This document shows positions 9,094-19,436 of a DNA stretch of 64,000 nt, piece after piece (position 1 is the first letter of the stretch; each line of letters starts with the position of its first letter). The stretch is from Huiozyma naganishii CBS 8797. Taxonomy: Eukaryota > Ascomycota > Saccharomycetes > Saccharomycetales > Saccharomycetaceae. Where the stretch lies: NCBI RefSeq assembly GCF_000348985.1, contig NC_035924.1, positions 558,001 to 622,000 of the forward strand, given 5' to 3'. The notes beneath the pieces were generated by a model. It had not been told where the DNA came from. It made no database searches and saw nothing but the letters and a program-made list of their open reading frames with translations. Made by a program: the position numbers and the translations under genes.

Positions 9094-9549
9094 ATGTTGA
9101 CTGCACAATTGTCTGGTACTAGCTCTCTGCACAGAGGACTGCGTGCAACGACGGTGCTGGTTCCATGCAGGTTCAAAAGAACCAAGGCAAAGGGATCGGC
9201 CCTTTCGCCGCAGATGCAGAGAGTCGTGACGCAACTGAATGTTATGTCTGCTAGGAAGAAACAGCCAACGAGATTGAAACTGTCGAGTGAGGACTTGATA
9301 AAACATCAGACTATAGAGAAGAGTTGGAAAGTGTACCAGGACCAGATGGTGACGCGGCGACAAACTGCCTTGAGGAAACAGTACTATAGCATCAACGAGG
9401 CTATGGACCGGTTGAAGGAATTGAGTCCCGCTTTGTTCAAAGCTGCCAATGTCGATGAGAGTGGGAAACTGTTCCCAATAGACTTGAAAATACCAACAGA
9501 CTACCCAGCTAATAAAATATGGTATTACGATTATAAGAAGACTACCTGA
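9094..9549 (+). CDS. MRPL28: Mitochondrial large-subunit ribosomal protein Mrpl28 (mL40)
   Basis: 151 aa from the ATG at 9094; the frame extends upstream to 9055 but without an ATG. The N-terminus is rich in R, S, T and L and poor in acids, as expected of a mitochondrial targeting sequence. The C-terminus (IDLKIPTDYPANKIWYYDY) is the conserved end of the mL40/Mrpl28 family, and length is close to the S. cerevisiae 147 aa. It follows TFB3 in the order of YDR460W-YDR462W. An out-of-frame ATG at 9033 would give a 29-codon upstream frame overlapping the start, but it is so close to the TATA box that it is probably not transcribed. Confidence 0.9.
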   Translation: MLTAQLSGTSSLHRGLRATTVLVPCRFKRTKAKGSALSPQMQRVVTQLNVMSARKKQPTRLKLSSEDLIKHQTIEKSWKVYQDQMVTRRQTALRKQYYSINEAMDRLKELSPALFKAANVDESGKLFPIDLKIPTDYPANKIWYYDYKKTT

Positions 9550-9689
9550 CGAATGAGCCGGTAAAGAGTGGCTGTCGACGCCCCTCGCCCCCCCCTCCAT
9601 CCTTTTTGTAAATATGTGTGTAAAATAGGGATCTTCGATGCATCGTATCAATAGTATTCGTTTCTCTATATAAGAGAGCTAATGCACTT

Positions 9690-10610
9690 TCAGAAATTTG
9701 GTACCCATTTACCAAGTTTCTGTTTGCCCCGTTTTTTGAACTGTTTATTGTATAATGCAATTTCGTCCCTCTGTAGCCGCTGTGTGTGCCCAATAAGGTT
9801 TGTGATTACATTCTCAAACAACAATTTATCTTGAGTGAGCAACTCCTGCCTCCCATTTAGGTCTCGCAACTTCATCGCCAACGAATCGATTTGATGACAC
9901 AACTCGTCGTGGTACTCCTTTAACCCAATCGTATCTCGGTCTGCTATGCCCTCGGTAATCAGCGTCGGGATACGTGCCTCTTGCTCTTTATCTATCTCCT
10001 CTTGCAACGAGGCAGGCTGTGCTAAGCGTGGCGCATACTTGATCTTAAACCGATCCCTCAGCAATGGTAAGCTCCCAGCACCACTAGTGCTACCACTCTC
10101 CGAGTTAGGCTTCGCAACGTTTAAATGCTGCAAGATTCGAAGGTACAGAGAATCGTCTAATTGTATTTCACGAGTCTCTTGGCGTGTGGTACGTTTCTTG
10201 TCATCTACCCCCAAAATATGCAAAAGAGACTCTCTAATGTGGGACCGACTCCATATAAAGGGCTGTGACAGAATCTGGGCTGTCACTAACTGTCTATAAA
10301 TTATTCTCGGTCTCTCCTCATTTAATATATCATCCAGTTGAAATTGCGACTCTGTATCAGGAGCCGATGATGTCTCCTCATTGGGACCAAAAAGTTTATC
10401 AAGACACTTATTCAACACGTTCGGTATATTCTTAGGTTCATCCATCAACGCAACCGCATCGTCATCCTCCTGGCCCTGCTCCGATTCCTCTGCAGCCTCA
10501 ATGGACGCATCTGAAAAATTCCCAAAATCGTCATCGTTCTCTTCAACACCACCTCCACTAGACCTATCACTCCCACCCTCACTTCCCTCAAGAGACTGCA
10601 CCTCACTCAT
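9690..10610 (-). CDS. LAA2: Clathrin/AP-1 accessory protein Laa2-like
   Basis: 306 aa from ATG 10610; an upstream in-frame ATG (10763) would add 51 residues rich in Phe and Cys that do not look like family sequence, so I chose the inner start. The acidic N-terminus holds DDDFGNFSDAS, an FGxF motif of the kind that binds the AP-1 gamma-adaptin ear. The middle has IIYRQLVTAQILSQPFIWSRSHIRESLLHILG, written here only as a region around residues 100-130, and the C-terminus is a predicted coiled coil. S. cerevisiae LAA2 (YBL010C) recruits Laa1 to AP-1 on Golgi/endosome membranes and lies next to ALK2, as here. The assignment rests on the motif plus synteny. Confidence 0.72.
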   Translation of the reverse strand: MSEVQSLEGSEGGSDRSSGGGVEENDDDFGNFSDASIEAAEESEQGQEDDDAVALMDEPKNIPNVLNKCLDKLFGPNEETSSAPDTESQFQLDDILNEERPRIIYRQLVTAQILSQPFIWSRSHIRESLLHILGVDDKKRTTRQETREIQLDDSLYLRILQHLNVAKPNSESGSTSGAGSLPLLRDRFKIKYAPRLAQPASLQEEIDKEQEARIPTLITEGIADRDTIGLKEYHDELCHQIDSLAMKLRDLNGRQELLTQDKLLFENVITNLIGHTQRLQRDEIALYNKQFKKRGKQKLGKWVPNF

Positions 10611-11229
10611 CAAATAACCAACAGCAACTACACAGGACCCGACCTCTTCAAAACTTGGCCCATCCCGTCCACTGTCACCAAGTCCAGGTGCGAGATGGCT
10701 GGCCCTTATGTGGGCAAGATCTTCCGCACAGAACACGAAAAAAAAAAAGAGCACGTGAAACATTAAAATACGTTACCCGCCTGCTTCCATTTTTTTTCAA
10801 ATTTTCCCGTTGTTCCAGATCGGGAATGTGTGTGTCCTGATCGGGGCAGTAATTTCCCGAAGTGGAAGGTGGGGCCACGTTTATATCAATCACTTTCCGG
10901 AAAGGGTATATTGCCTCCAAATCGGGAAAAAGGCTAAACAAAAAAATCGTGTTTGTTTTTTGTTTTCCTCTTTTGCTACTTTTTTTTTTCTTTTTTTCTT
11001 TTTGAAGTTAATAAGAACTTTTCAAGAGAGGAATTATGATTAGTGGTAAGATCTCTGTTCAATCTTTGATAGTGCTCGGCAATAAGACGACTAGGGACTA
11101 GTGTTTTTGGGGAGAGAGGTAAGGTAAGTGAAATAAATATAAAACGCAATTTGCTCTTACAACCTCTAACTTTCTCTTTATTGAGCTTCCTTTCTTTTCT
11201 TTTTTTGGTTTCATTCGGGTCAAAGCAAC
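10611..11229. other. Divergent LAA2/ALK2 promoter region
   Basis: About 620 bases between two divergent genes, with several A- or T-runs (10740-10800, 10978-11002) and no RNA gene recognised. A TATAAA-like element (AAATATAAAA) occurs near 11136-11145, ~90 bases before the ALK2 ATG. Confidence 0.4.
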
Positions 11230-13650
11230 ATGGATTACGAGGATGATTCATTCGAGGACTGGAATACGGGCAAGGGACAGAAGTTCATTGCCCTTGTCGT
11301 TTCCGACAACTCAGACAGTGAGAGTCGTCTAGTACAGGAAAGTGGACCGGTAAGACAGAGAATCAGCAGCAGTGGGACGAAGAGTCGGCAGAAACTGCAC
11401 GATGAGAAGAAATCAACGGGTAAAAGAAGCCAGAGCAAAACTATAAAGAGCCAGAGTAGTAATAACAGTCCAAACGCAAACACGGCTACTCCAAGAACGA
11501 GCATTGCTGGGAAATCCGAGGAGAAGAAAAGGTGGTCGTTTATGTCTAACCATTCTTCTTCGTCCAAGAAGAGATGGTCATCTTTCACGCTGGACTCAAA
11601 CACTGCGAAGATTGTTGCGAGCAGTCACAGTAGTAACAACAACCGACTTTCAGTGGTGAGCACCTCCTCAAGTAGTAATATAGACGGTCAATCCATTGAG
11701 GGACAGCCCCTCGAAAAGGCCTCCAACCGTTCCAGAACACACAGTCTGAAAAGATCGTCCACTGGTTCATCACTGAGACAGTTACTAAATAAGATTGTTA
11801 CCTCGGAAAATAGCGAGCTCGATAAGGAGAATCAACCATTGTTCTCGTCAACGACTAGTTCAAACGCAAGTATCCGGACAAATGGTAGCAACAAAGGTAC
11901 AAAATTCAAGAAAAGTAAACCTTCGATAACAGTTACGAACTCGGACTCCAGACAACCGTTGAAACCCTTGAGAAACACTTTGAACACAGTTGAAACGCAG
12001 AACAGCTTTAGAAGGCCCTCGCTCTCGTCAATGAACACAAACACATCGAAAAACTCTATGTCCATGCTGAACAGCTCAATGGACAACCTCAGTATTCATA
12101 CCAAAAGACCAAGCATTTCGTCGATGTCCTCGTCGACATCACTATCCAAATGGAAATTTTGGAAGAGGCCAACCCAGTTGAATAACGGTGGCAACAACAT
12201 ACATAACCAAGAATATTATCAGCACAGCCAAAACCAAAGGCATAATCCAAACGTTATTGATAAGCAGACGGGGAAGAAGAAGCTGAGGCAGAAAAGTTCT
12301 CTGGCAGACTTCCATTCAGGCACAAACAACGACCAGCTTTCCTTCTACTCGAACATAGATTATACTGGTGGCCAACAGCTGAACGGAGCAAACACAACTT
12401 TGAACAAAAGGACGTCAACCTCCAGTCTTTCCCTTTCGATAAGCAGCTTGAAACATAGGTCGTCCCAACCAAATTTGAAACACAAAACATCGCATTCTTC
12501 GCTACCAAAATTCAAAAATAGGCGCCAATCAAATACTGGAGGGGATGACGGATCGAGTCTACTGACTATCAGCTCCTCCATGAACTCAGTTCACAGTAGC
12601 CACTCCAATGGCACCACTAATACCAATAACATATCGCTACCAGTGCCTAACGCGGTTTCCAGGGACAAAATCAGAGCCAAACTGAAAAATTCTGCGTCGC
12701 TGCTGTCGTTGAACTCTAAAATCCCCATGGAAAAGAAGTCCTACGACGATAATATGCTCAACGAGATATTGGACCTTTGTACCGTCAAATGTGTCATTGA
12801 GCCAGCAGAAATTGACTCGAAAAAGCATCAACATCTGGAAACCTTGTCGTCAAACCATTCAATTCAAATATCACAACATGTTTGGAGATGCACCTCCAGT
12901 TTGGATCAATCGCAAACCATCATCTGCAAGAAAATACCACTACTTTGCGACTTCAACGAGATGGAGTCCTGTTTGAAAGAGTTGAAAATTCTGAAGTTGT
13001 GCACAGGTACCCCGGGGTTACCATTTTTAATCCAAAACTATATCATTCGCAGTGCTGACACTAATGAAAACACGCTCTATCTTTTCTTGAAAGACATGGG
13101 CGATCCAATTACAGAGCGCGAAGTAAAGAACTGGTCTACATGCTTAAAGATTTTTTGGCAATGTGCTCTCATTCTGTATGTGGCAGAAACTAAGTTTCAA
13201 TTTGAACACAGGAATTTGACCTTGGACCACATTTTAATCGACAAAAACGGAACCATCACTTTATGTGACCTGTCAAAGGCAAGAGCAAATTACTACTCCA
13301 ACGACAACGTCATATATACAAGACTGGATCACCCAGCTTTTTTCCAGGGTGGAAGAGACTACCTGTTCGATATCTACAATTCCATGCGTTCCATTTTCAT
13401 AGCTAAAAACGAACATTGGAATCATTTCGAACCAGGAACAAATTTGCTCTGGTTGAGGTACCTGGCAATTATGCTACTGACGAAGAACAAAGATAGAACA
13501 ATGATGGGTCCAGGGAGAGACCAACTATTAAAGCTAACCGTCTTACTAGACATGTACCCAGCTGCTAGTACGAAGAGAAGCAATCATCTCTTCAATAAAA
13601 GGAAGGAAATAGAAATAAAGTCCACTGGGGACTTGATGAAATGGAAGTAA
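11230..13650 (+). CDS. ALK2: Haspin-family protein kinase Alk1/Alk2
   Basis: 806 aa. The first ~490 residues are Ser/Asn/Thr-rich and probably disordered and heavily phosphorylated. The C-terminal ~300 residues are a haspin-type kinase domain with the catalytic-loop equivalent FEHRNLTLDHILID and the following CDLSKARA. S. cerevisiae ALK1/ALK2 are haspin paralogs that accumulate in mitosis and affect polarity. The LAA2-ALK2-HIR1 order equals YBL010C-YBL009W-YBL008W. At the canonical HRD position this protein reads HRN (codon AAT), so catalytic competence is uncertain. A (CA)n tract follows the stop codon. Confidence 0.9.
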   Translation: MDYEDDSFEDWNTGKGQKFIALVVSDNSDSESRLVQESGPVRQRISSSGTKSRQKLHDEKKSTGKRSQSKTIKSQSSNNSPNANTATPRTSIAGKSEEKKRWSFMSNHSSSSKKRWSSFTLDSNTAKIVASSHSSNNNRLSVVSTSSSSNIDGQSIEGQPLEKASNRSRTHSLKRSSTGSSLRQLLNKIVTSENSELDKENQPLFSSTTSSNASIRTNGSNKGTKFKKSKPSITVTNSDSRQPLKPLRNTLNTVETQNSFRRPSLSSMNTNTSKNSMSMLNSSMDNLSIHTKRPSISSMSSSTSLSKWKFWKRPTQLNNGGNNIHNQEYYQHSQNQRHNPNVIDKQTGKKKLRQKSSLADFHSGTNNDQLSFYSNIDYTGGQQLNGANTTLNKRTSTSSLSLSISSLKHRSSQPNLKHKTSHSSLPKFKNRRQSNTGGDDGSSLLTISSSMNSVHSSHSNGTTNTNNISLPVPNAVSRDKIRAKLKNSASLLSLNSKIPMEKKSYDDNMLNEILDLCTVKCVIEPAEIDSKKHQHLETLSSNHSIQISQHVWRCTSSLDQSQTIICKKIPLLCDFNEMESCLKELKILKLCTGTPGLPFLIQNYIIRSADTNENTLYLFLKDMGDPITEREVKNWSTCLKIFWQCALILYVAETKFQFEHRNLTLDHILIDKNGTITLCDLSKARANYYSNDNVIYTRLDHPAFFQGGRDYLFDIYNSMRSIFIAKNEHWNHFEPGTNLLWLRYLAIMLLTKNKDRTMMGPGRDQLLKLTVLLDMYPAASTKRSNHLFNKRKEIEIKSTGDLMKWK

Positions 13651-13675
13651 TGGTAGGCATATTGCCTTTGCTATT

Positions 13676-13677
<2 letters not shown>

Positions 13678-13713
<36 letters not shown>
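13678..13713 (+). repeat. (AC)18 microsatellite
   Basis: Eighteen uninterrupted AC dinucleotides start 27 bases after the ALK2 stop, so they probably lie in its 3' UTR. Confidence 0.95.
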
Positions 13714-13716
<3 letters not shown>

Positions 13717-13925
13717 CTCACATATACATTCCCGGCGCAACTGCCAAATATATTTGTATACCTTCAATAATAATAGACATTATTCTTATTACAATTGTTT
13801 TTTGTTCAATGAACTGAAATTTAAGTTGGAAAACAAATAACGAAAAGCTTTTGAAGCAAAGTAGGTTGAAATTGAGGGCAGCTTGACGGAGGAAACCGTT
13901 GGAGAGATCAAGCGGGCTTCACAAG

Positions 13926-16418
13926 ATGAAGCTGGTTAAATTGCCCTGGTGGAAACACCGAGAGGAGTTACGGGATTACGAGGTGTATACAATTGACGTT
14001 TCTCCAGATGGCAAGAGGGTAGCAACGGGAGGACTAGATGGGAAGATCAAGATTTGGTCCGTCGACACCATACGAAATATTGCCAACGGCAAAATCTCCA
14101 GTGGAAATAATTCAGGAGATGATGATGAGAAGCCTCTTGCCAATATGGGCCGACACACAGGATCTGTTACCTGCGTTAAATTTTCTCCGGATGGGAAGTA
14201 CTTAGCCAGCGGTTCTGATGATAGAATCCTGTTGATATGGACATTGGACAAGGATAGGGCAAGCCAGCCAGTATTTGGTGCTGAGCATGATCAGGAGCAT
14301 TGGACCGTGAGGAAGAGATTAGTGGCACACGATAATGATATTCAAGATATTGCCTGGGCACCTGATTCTAGTATACTCGTGACTGTCGGGCTCGATAGGT
14401 CTGTTATTATTTGGAACGGAGCAACATTTGAACGTTTGAAAAGGTTTGATGTCCACCAATCGCTGGTGAAGGGTGTTATATTTGACCCCGCTAACAAATA
14501 CTTTGCTACGGCTTCGGACGACAGAACATTAAAGATATTTCGTTACCACAAAACCGGAGACACCTCTTTCACCATTGAACATATTGTCCATGAACCATTC
14601 CTGGAGTCTCCTTTGACAACATATTTTAGAAGACTATCATGGTCTCCTGATGGACAACACATCGCTGCACCTAACGCAACTAACGGTCCTGTCACATCTG
14701 TTGTTATTGTGAACAGAGGGACATGGGACGCAAATATTAGTTTAATAGGTCATGATGCTCCCACAGAGGTTGCAAGATTTAGTCCAAGATTATTCGAAGC
14801 CAGACGGGGCTATAAAATCGAGGGTGGTGGCACCACTGATACCACCAATGGGGCCGTAGACTCTGTTCTCGCTACTGCTGGCCAAGATAAAACATTGGCC
14901 ATTTGGAGTACGGGGAAGCCAAGACCTCTGTTTATTGCGTACGATATTGCGATCAAACCAATAACTGATATGGCCTGGACGCCGAAGGGGGACATACTAT
15001 TCGTTACTTCGCTGGATTCCACAATTACAGCACTATGTTTTAACAAGAACGAATTGGGAATAATGATCCCACTCGAAAAGAATATCGAACAATTGCATAG
15101 ATACGGCACAGACAAAGATTCATTGGACTTCCCAGAAAGTGTAAATCAAATACTGTTAGAAGAGAAGGCAAATAAACGAAAAAGGGAAAGAGTAGAAGAG
15201 TTAGATGAAAGGTTTGTCCAACCGAATGCAAAGAATGAGATTGCCAAACCGCAACTTGAAACTTCAACAAAAACCAGCCTAAATAAATCTCCTGCATCAT
15301 TGAAAACAACAGAGACCATTAATATTTTGATACCGAAACGGAAGAAAGATCTGGCAAAAATGAACAAGACTACTATGCAAAACGGTAAAAAGAGGGTAGC
15401 TCCTACACTATTATCGATTACCCCTAGTATACCGTCTGCAAAAAAGGAGAACTCTCCTATCAAACCAAGTTCAAGTCCTGTGAACAACATCTTACCTAAA
15501 CCTACTGGTTCTATACCGTTGAAAAAACCACAATCCGCACAAATTCCTAAAAAGTTGATCAAAAAATTGAGTATGCCATCTATCGATATACCAAGGCTTG
15601 GTATGCACACATTAATTATGGGAACTAGAGAGGGTACCAAAGAGAGTCTCTTTGAAATCCAGGAAAGTTCTTTTTCTGACGTGGAAACAAACCCAGGGGG
15701 AGTACATCCCGAAGTTGCAGAGGAAGAAGAGGAGGTCGAGCATCTTCTGACTTTAAACTCTAAGTTGACTGCAGAGAAGGTCTATTCTGAAGAACCAAAC
15801 ACACGATATCTGCAAAATCCTGGCGTAATACCAGACACAGATGTTGTACTCACACAGTGCGGGTCCCTCAAAAACTTTAACACGCTCGAGATACGAAATG
15901 GTGTTGAGCGTGCAATACAACTAGATTATACAGCTCTGCTGGAGAACCCGACTAGAATACTGGGTTATTGCATGGGTAAAAGGACAATTGAACTGTTTTT
16001 CCCAGAAGTGGTTATCTGTGTGTCTGGATCCATAAGCTGTTCGTGTTGGTGTCTGGCGACCGCAGTAGGGTCTATCTACCTAATCTCGCATAATGGCCAG
16101 CTCAAATACCCTCGAATCAGCCTTGGTCATAAAGTGATTAAAATGATCACACAAGATTCCTACCTAATTGCCATTACGGAGCGAGGACTGATCTTTTCTT
16201 GGGACATCAAGAAGTTCAAATCAATTCACAAGAACGTTCCTATTCTTTCTATCCTGAACAACGAGCCGGTGCAGGGACATCGGGTGAGAATTAACAAAAG
16301 CATCACAAATTGCAGCATAGACCGCGATGCGGACCAGTCGCTGATTATCCATATGACAAACCCAGTTAGTAAGTACGCATGGCGCTCGTCTTTGGGGTGT
16401 TGGACAGAGCTTAACTGA
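13926..16418 (+). CDS. HIR1: Histone chaperone HIR complex subunit Hir1
   Basis: 830 aa from the ATG at 13926 (840 in S. cerevisiae); the upstream in-frame codons lack an ATG. The start MKLVKLPWW followed by [21 protein letters not shown] is the first blade of a seven-bladed WD40 propeller. Further repeats include [30 protein letters not shown] and [11 protein letters not shown] within residues 1-380. A low-complexity, Lys/Pro-rich linker follows (~400-560), then the C-terminal Hira domain. Hir1 with Hir2, Hir3 and Hpc2 deposits H3-H4 independently of replication and represses histone genes. The gene lies between ALK2 and LEU1. Confidence 0.95.
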   Translation: MKLVKLPWWKHREELRDYEVYTIDVSPDGKRVATGGLDGKIKIWSVDTIRNIANGKISSGNNSGDDDEKPLANMGRHTGSVTCVKFSPDGKYLASGSDDRILLIWTLDKDRASQPVFGAEHDQEHWTVRKRLVAHDNDIQDIAWAPDSSILVTVGLDRSVIIWNGATFERLKRFDVHQSLVKGVIFDPANKYFATASDDRTLKIFRYHKTGDTSFTIEHIVHEPFLESPLTTYFRRLSWSPDGQHIAAPNATNGPVTSVVIVNRGTWDANISLIGHDAPTEVARFSPRLFEARRGYKIEGGGTTDTTNGAVDSVLATAGQDKTLAIWSTGKPRPLFIAYDIAIKPITDMAWTPKGDILFVTSLDSTITALCFNKNELGIMIPLEKNIEQLHRYGTDKDSLDFPESVNQILLEEKANKRKRERVEELDERFVQPNAKNEIAKPQLETSTKTSLNKSPASLKTTETINILIPKRKKDLAKMNKTTMQNGKKRVAPTLLSITPSIPSAKKENSPIKPSSSPVNNILPKPTGSIPLKKPQSAQIPKKLIKKLSMPSIDIPRLGMHTLIMGTREGTKESLFEIQESSFSDVETNPGGVHPEVAEEEEEVEHLLTLNSKLTAEKVYSEEPNTRYLQNPGVIPDTDVVLTQCGSLKNFNTLEIRNGVERAIQLDYTALLENPTRILGYCMGKRTIELFFPEVVICVSGSISCSCWCLATAVGSIYLISHNGQLKYPRISLGHKVIKMITQDSYLIAITERGLIFSWDIKKFKSIHKNVPILSILNNEPVQGHRVRINKSITNCSIDRDADQSLIIHMTNPVSKYAWRSSLGCWTELN

Positions 16419-16546
16419 ACGAACAACTGTGACTAGCATAATTTAGATATTCTGTAGCGATGCAGAATGAGACCTTGTACAAATAACAGCATCACTCTCA
16501 TCTCCGGAGTCACCACTACTTACCCGCCACGGCATAAGTTGCAACT

Positions 16547-16553
16547 TGACTCT
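16547..16553 (+). promoter_or_regulatory. Possible Gcn4 site upstream of LEU1
   Basis: TGACTCT matches six of seven bases of the TGACTCA Gcn4 site, 150 bases before the LEU1 ATG. A related GAGTCA core lies at about 16507. No CCGGNNCCGG Leu3 site was seen, which is unusual for LEU1. Confidence 0.4.
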
Positions 16554-16696
16554 TATTTCAGATGAAAGTTTTGAACTTTTCAAAAGAACCCCTTAATCAA
16601 CGGAGTTCCGACTGTCATATCTTCTAACGTTTAGTTCAATTGAATTGTACAGAAGTACTCCAGTAGCTTGTAGGATTGCTTCCTTTTCATTGGAAA

Positions 16697-19027
16697 ATGG
16701 TGGACGGGAAACAACCAAAAACGCTGTACGATAAAGTGTTCGACGCACATGTGGTACACAAGGCGGATGACAATGACTCCTATTTGATTTATATCGATAG
16801 ACACATCGTCCATGAGGTCACATCACCACAAGCGTTTGAAGGTCTAGTCAATGCTGGGAGACAGGTGAGAAGAACAGATTGTACACTGGCTACTGTCGAC
16901 CACAACATTCCAACGGAATCTCGGAAGAACTTCAAGTCGACTGACACTTTCATCAAAGAACGCGACTCTCGCTTACAAGTGAAGACTCTTGAACAGAATG
17001 TCAAAATTCACAAAATTCCATTCTTTGGGATGACCCAGGCGGAACAAGGTATCGTCCATGTTATTGGTCCCGAACAAGGTTTCACCTTGCCGGGAACAAC
17101 CGTTGTTTGCGGGGATTCTCATACCTCCACTCACGGAGCTTTTGGTTGTCTGGCCTTTGGGATTGGTACCTCGGAAGTTGAACATGTTTTAGCAACCCAA
17201 ACAATCATTCAAACCAAGTCCAAGAACATGAGAATTTTGGTTAAGGGAAAATTGAAACCAGGCGTCACCTCTAAGGATTTGATGCTCCATATTATCGGCG
17301 TAATCGGTACTGCAGGAGGTACCGGCTGTGTGATGGAGTTTGCTGGTGAAGCTATCGAAGATCTTTCTATTGAGGCCCGTATGTCTATGTGCAATATGTC
17401 CATCGAAGCTGGTGCGAGGGCTGGTATGATAAAGCCCGACGAAAAGACTTTCCAGTACTTGAAGGGTCGGCCATTAGCGCCAAAGGGTGAGGAGTGGGAA
17501 AAAGGTGTTGCGTTTTGGAAAACTCTATTTTCTGATCCAGATGCAAAGTTTGACGAGGAGGTAATCATTGACGCCAACGAAATCGCACCAACCATTACCT
17601 GGGGCACGTCTCCACAAGATGCGCTACCTATTACTGCCTCCGTACCAGATCCTTCTAAAGTTGACGACCCAACCAAGAAATCTGGCATGGAAAGAGCCCT
17701 TTTCTATATGGGCTTGAAGCCTAATGTTCAGTTGGAGTCTATTGAGATTGATAAAGTATTTATTGGTTCCTGTACGAACTCTCGTATCGAGGACTTGAGA
17801 AATGCTGCTGCTGTGGTTAAGGGTCACAAAATTGCTCCAAATGTTATCAGAGCCATGGTTGTTCCAGGTTCTGGTCTGGTTAAGAGACAAGCTCAAAAGG
17901 AAGGCCTTGACCGCATTTTTGAAGAGGCTGGGTTTGAGTGGAGAGAGGCAGGCTGCTCTATGTGCCTAGGTATGAACCCAGATATTTTGCAACCCCATGA
18001 AAGATGTGCATCGACATCGAACAGGAACTTCGAGGGTCGTCAAGGTCCCTTAGGTCGTACTCACTTGATGTCGCCAGCAATGGCAGCAGCAGCCGGTATT
18101 AAAGGTCGTTTGACCGACATCAGGAAGTTTGAGTACAAGAACGGTGATATGGCGAAAATTGAGGTGGAAGAAACGGAAGAGGATCAAGTTTTGCAAGATG
18201 AAACTTATGATCACAAAGAACCAACTCAGCCTCCAGAGGCCACAGAAGATGCTGCGAATGACAAGGTTGATGACATTCCGGTTTCTACTTCTACAAAGGT
18301 TGCATCTGCTCCCGCGGGTATGAAACCGTTCGTAACCCTAACTGGTATCGGTGCACCTTTGGATAAAGCAAACGTTGATACTGATGCTATTATCCCTAAA
18401 CAATTCCTAAAAACAATAAAGAGAACGGGTTTGAAAAATGGGTTGTTTTACGAATGGAGATTTACCAAGGGTGACGACAATAACGATAAACCGACTGACT
18501 TTGTGCTAAATGTTGACCCATGGACTAAGGCAGAAGTTCTAGTTGTTGGAGGAGACAATTTCGGTTGTGGCTCTTCTAGAGAACACGCACCTTGGGCCTT
18601 GAAGGATTTTGGTATCAAATCCATCATTGCTCCATCTTTCGGTGACATTTTCTATAATAACTGTTTCAAGAATGGACTGTTGCCCATTCGCGTGGAAAAG
18701 AATATTATCACTGACACACTGCTCCCGATCGCCAAAGCTGGTGGTAAGTTAACCGTGGATTTACCAAGCCAAACAATTTCTGATGAAAAGGGTAATGTTC
18801 TAGTTGACAACTTTGAAATCGAGTCCTTCCGCAAGCATTGTTTGGTCAATGGTTTGGACGATATTGGCCTAACGTTGCAGTTGGAGGACTACATTACCAA
18901 ATACGAAGATATTAGAAAAACGAAGTACTCTTTCTGGGAAGGAGGATCGTCTTTGTTGAATTCTGCTACTCCATACAAAGAACAAAAGCCAATCAGCACT
19001 TACAACTCTATCCACCAAAACTGGTGA
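16697..19027 (+). CDS. LEU1: 3-isopropylmalate dehydratase (isopropylmalate isomerase)
   Basis: 776 aa (779 in S. cerevisiae), from ATG 16697. It isomerises 2- to 3-isopropylmalate in the cytosol, the second step of leucine synthesis. The large domain carries [13 protein letters not shown] and the three cysteine ligands of the 4Fe-4S cluster (one in GSCTNSR, two in CSMCLGMN). A hydrophilic acidic linker (~485-545) joins it to the swivelling small domain ([26 protein letters not shown]). The fused LeuC-LeuD arrangement is normal in fungi. LEU1 in S. cerevisiae is YGL009C, so its position between HIR1 and SLA1 reflects differential loss of duplicated genes. Confidence 0.97.
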   Translation: MVDGKQPKTLYDKVFDAHVVHKADDNDSYLIYIDRHIVHEVTSPQAFEGLVNAGRQVRRTDCTLATVDHNIPTESRKNFKSTDTFIKERDSRLQVKTLEQNVKIHKIPFFGMTQAEQGIVHVIGPEQGFTLPGTTVVCGDSHTSTHGAFGCLAFGIGTSEVEHVLATQTIIQTKSKNMRILVKGKLKPGVTSKDLMLHIIGVIGTAGGTGCVMEFAGEAIEDLSIEARMSMCNMSIEAGARAGMIKPDEKTFQYLKGRPLAPKGEEWEKGVAFWKTLFSDPDAKFDEEVIIDANEIAPTITWGTSPQDALPITASVPDPSKVDDPTKKSGMERALFYMGLKPNVQLESIEIDKVFIGSCTNSRIEDLRNAAAVVKGHKIAPNVIRAMVVPGSGLVKRQAQKEGLDRIFEEAGFEWREAGCSMCLGMNPDILQPHERCASTSNRNFEGRQGPLGRTHLMSPAMAAAAGIKGRLTDIRKFEYKNGDMAKIEVEETEEDQVLQDETYDHKEPTQPPEATEDAANDKVDDIPVSTSTKVASAPAGMKPFVTLTGIGAPLDKANVDTDAIIPKQFLKTIKRTGLKNGLFYEWRFTKGDDNNDKPTDFVLNVDPWTKAEVLVVGGDNFGCGSSREHAPWALKDFGIKSIIAPSFGDIFYNNCFKNGLLPIRVEKNIITDTLLPIAKAGGKLTVDLPSQTISDEKGNVLVDNFEIESFRKHCLVNGLDDIGLTLQLEDYITKYEDIRKTKYSFWEGGSSLLNSATPYKEQKPISTYNSIHQNW

Positions 19028-19436
19028 TTAAGAAGCTGCCGCTACATATTTATTTAAACAAAAGTATTTATTTGAAGATCTAGGTGATTAGAAATAAGGC
19101 CATGCTGATCAAACAGAACAAGATGCACAGAAGATGATCTATCTTTATACTACGAGTGAGTATACAACACATTCTACTTTGAAGAGTTTCTTGATCACAA
19201 TTGAGATAAACGATGGCCGTGTATAACCACCGTCAACGAATTTTTCGGCACCCTGAAAGTGTCAAGTAAGATCACTTCTAGACCTTGTTACAATGAAAAA
19301 TTTACATCATTAAATTTACACAGTACTTGAATTAAAAAGAGTATATACCAGCTCGGAATTGTCATTTTGCTTCGAACAAATAACCATCTTAATCAAATGT
19401 AAAGGTCGTAAAGCCACTATGCGTCAGAATAGCAGA
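19028..19436. other. Convergent LEU1/SLA1 3' region
   Basis: About 400 AT-rich bases between two convergent genes. No RNA gene or open frame with an ATG stands out; it presumably holds both 3' UTRs. Confidence 0.45.

Noticed and set aside
9033..9122. 29-codon upstream ORF overlapping MRPL28
   Set aside because: Its ATG is only 15 bases after the start of the TATA element, so it is probably upstream of the transcription start.
16440..16696. Leu3 binding site expected upstream of LEU1
   Set aside because: Only an isolated CCGGAG half-match was seen; no CCGGNNCCGG palindrome.
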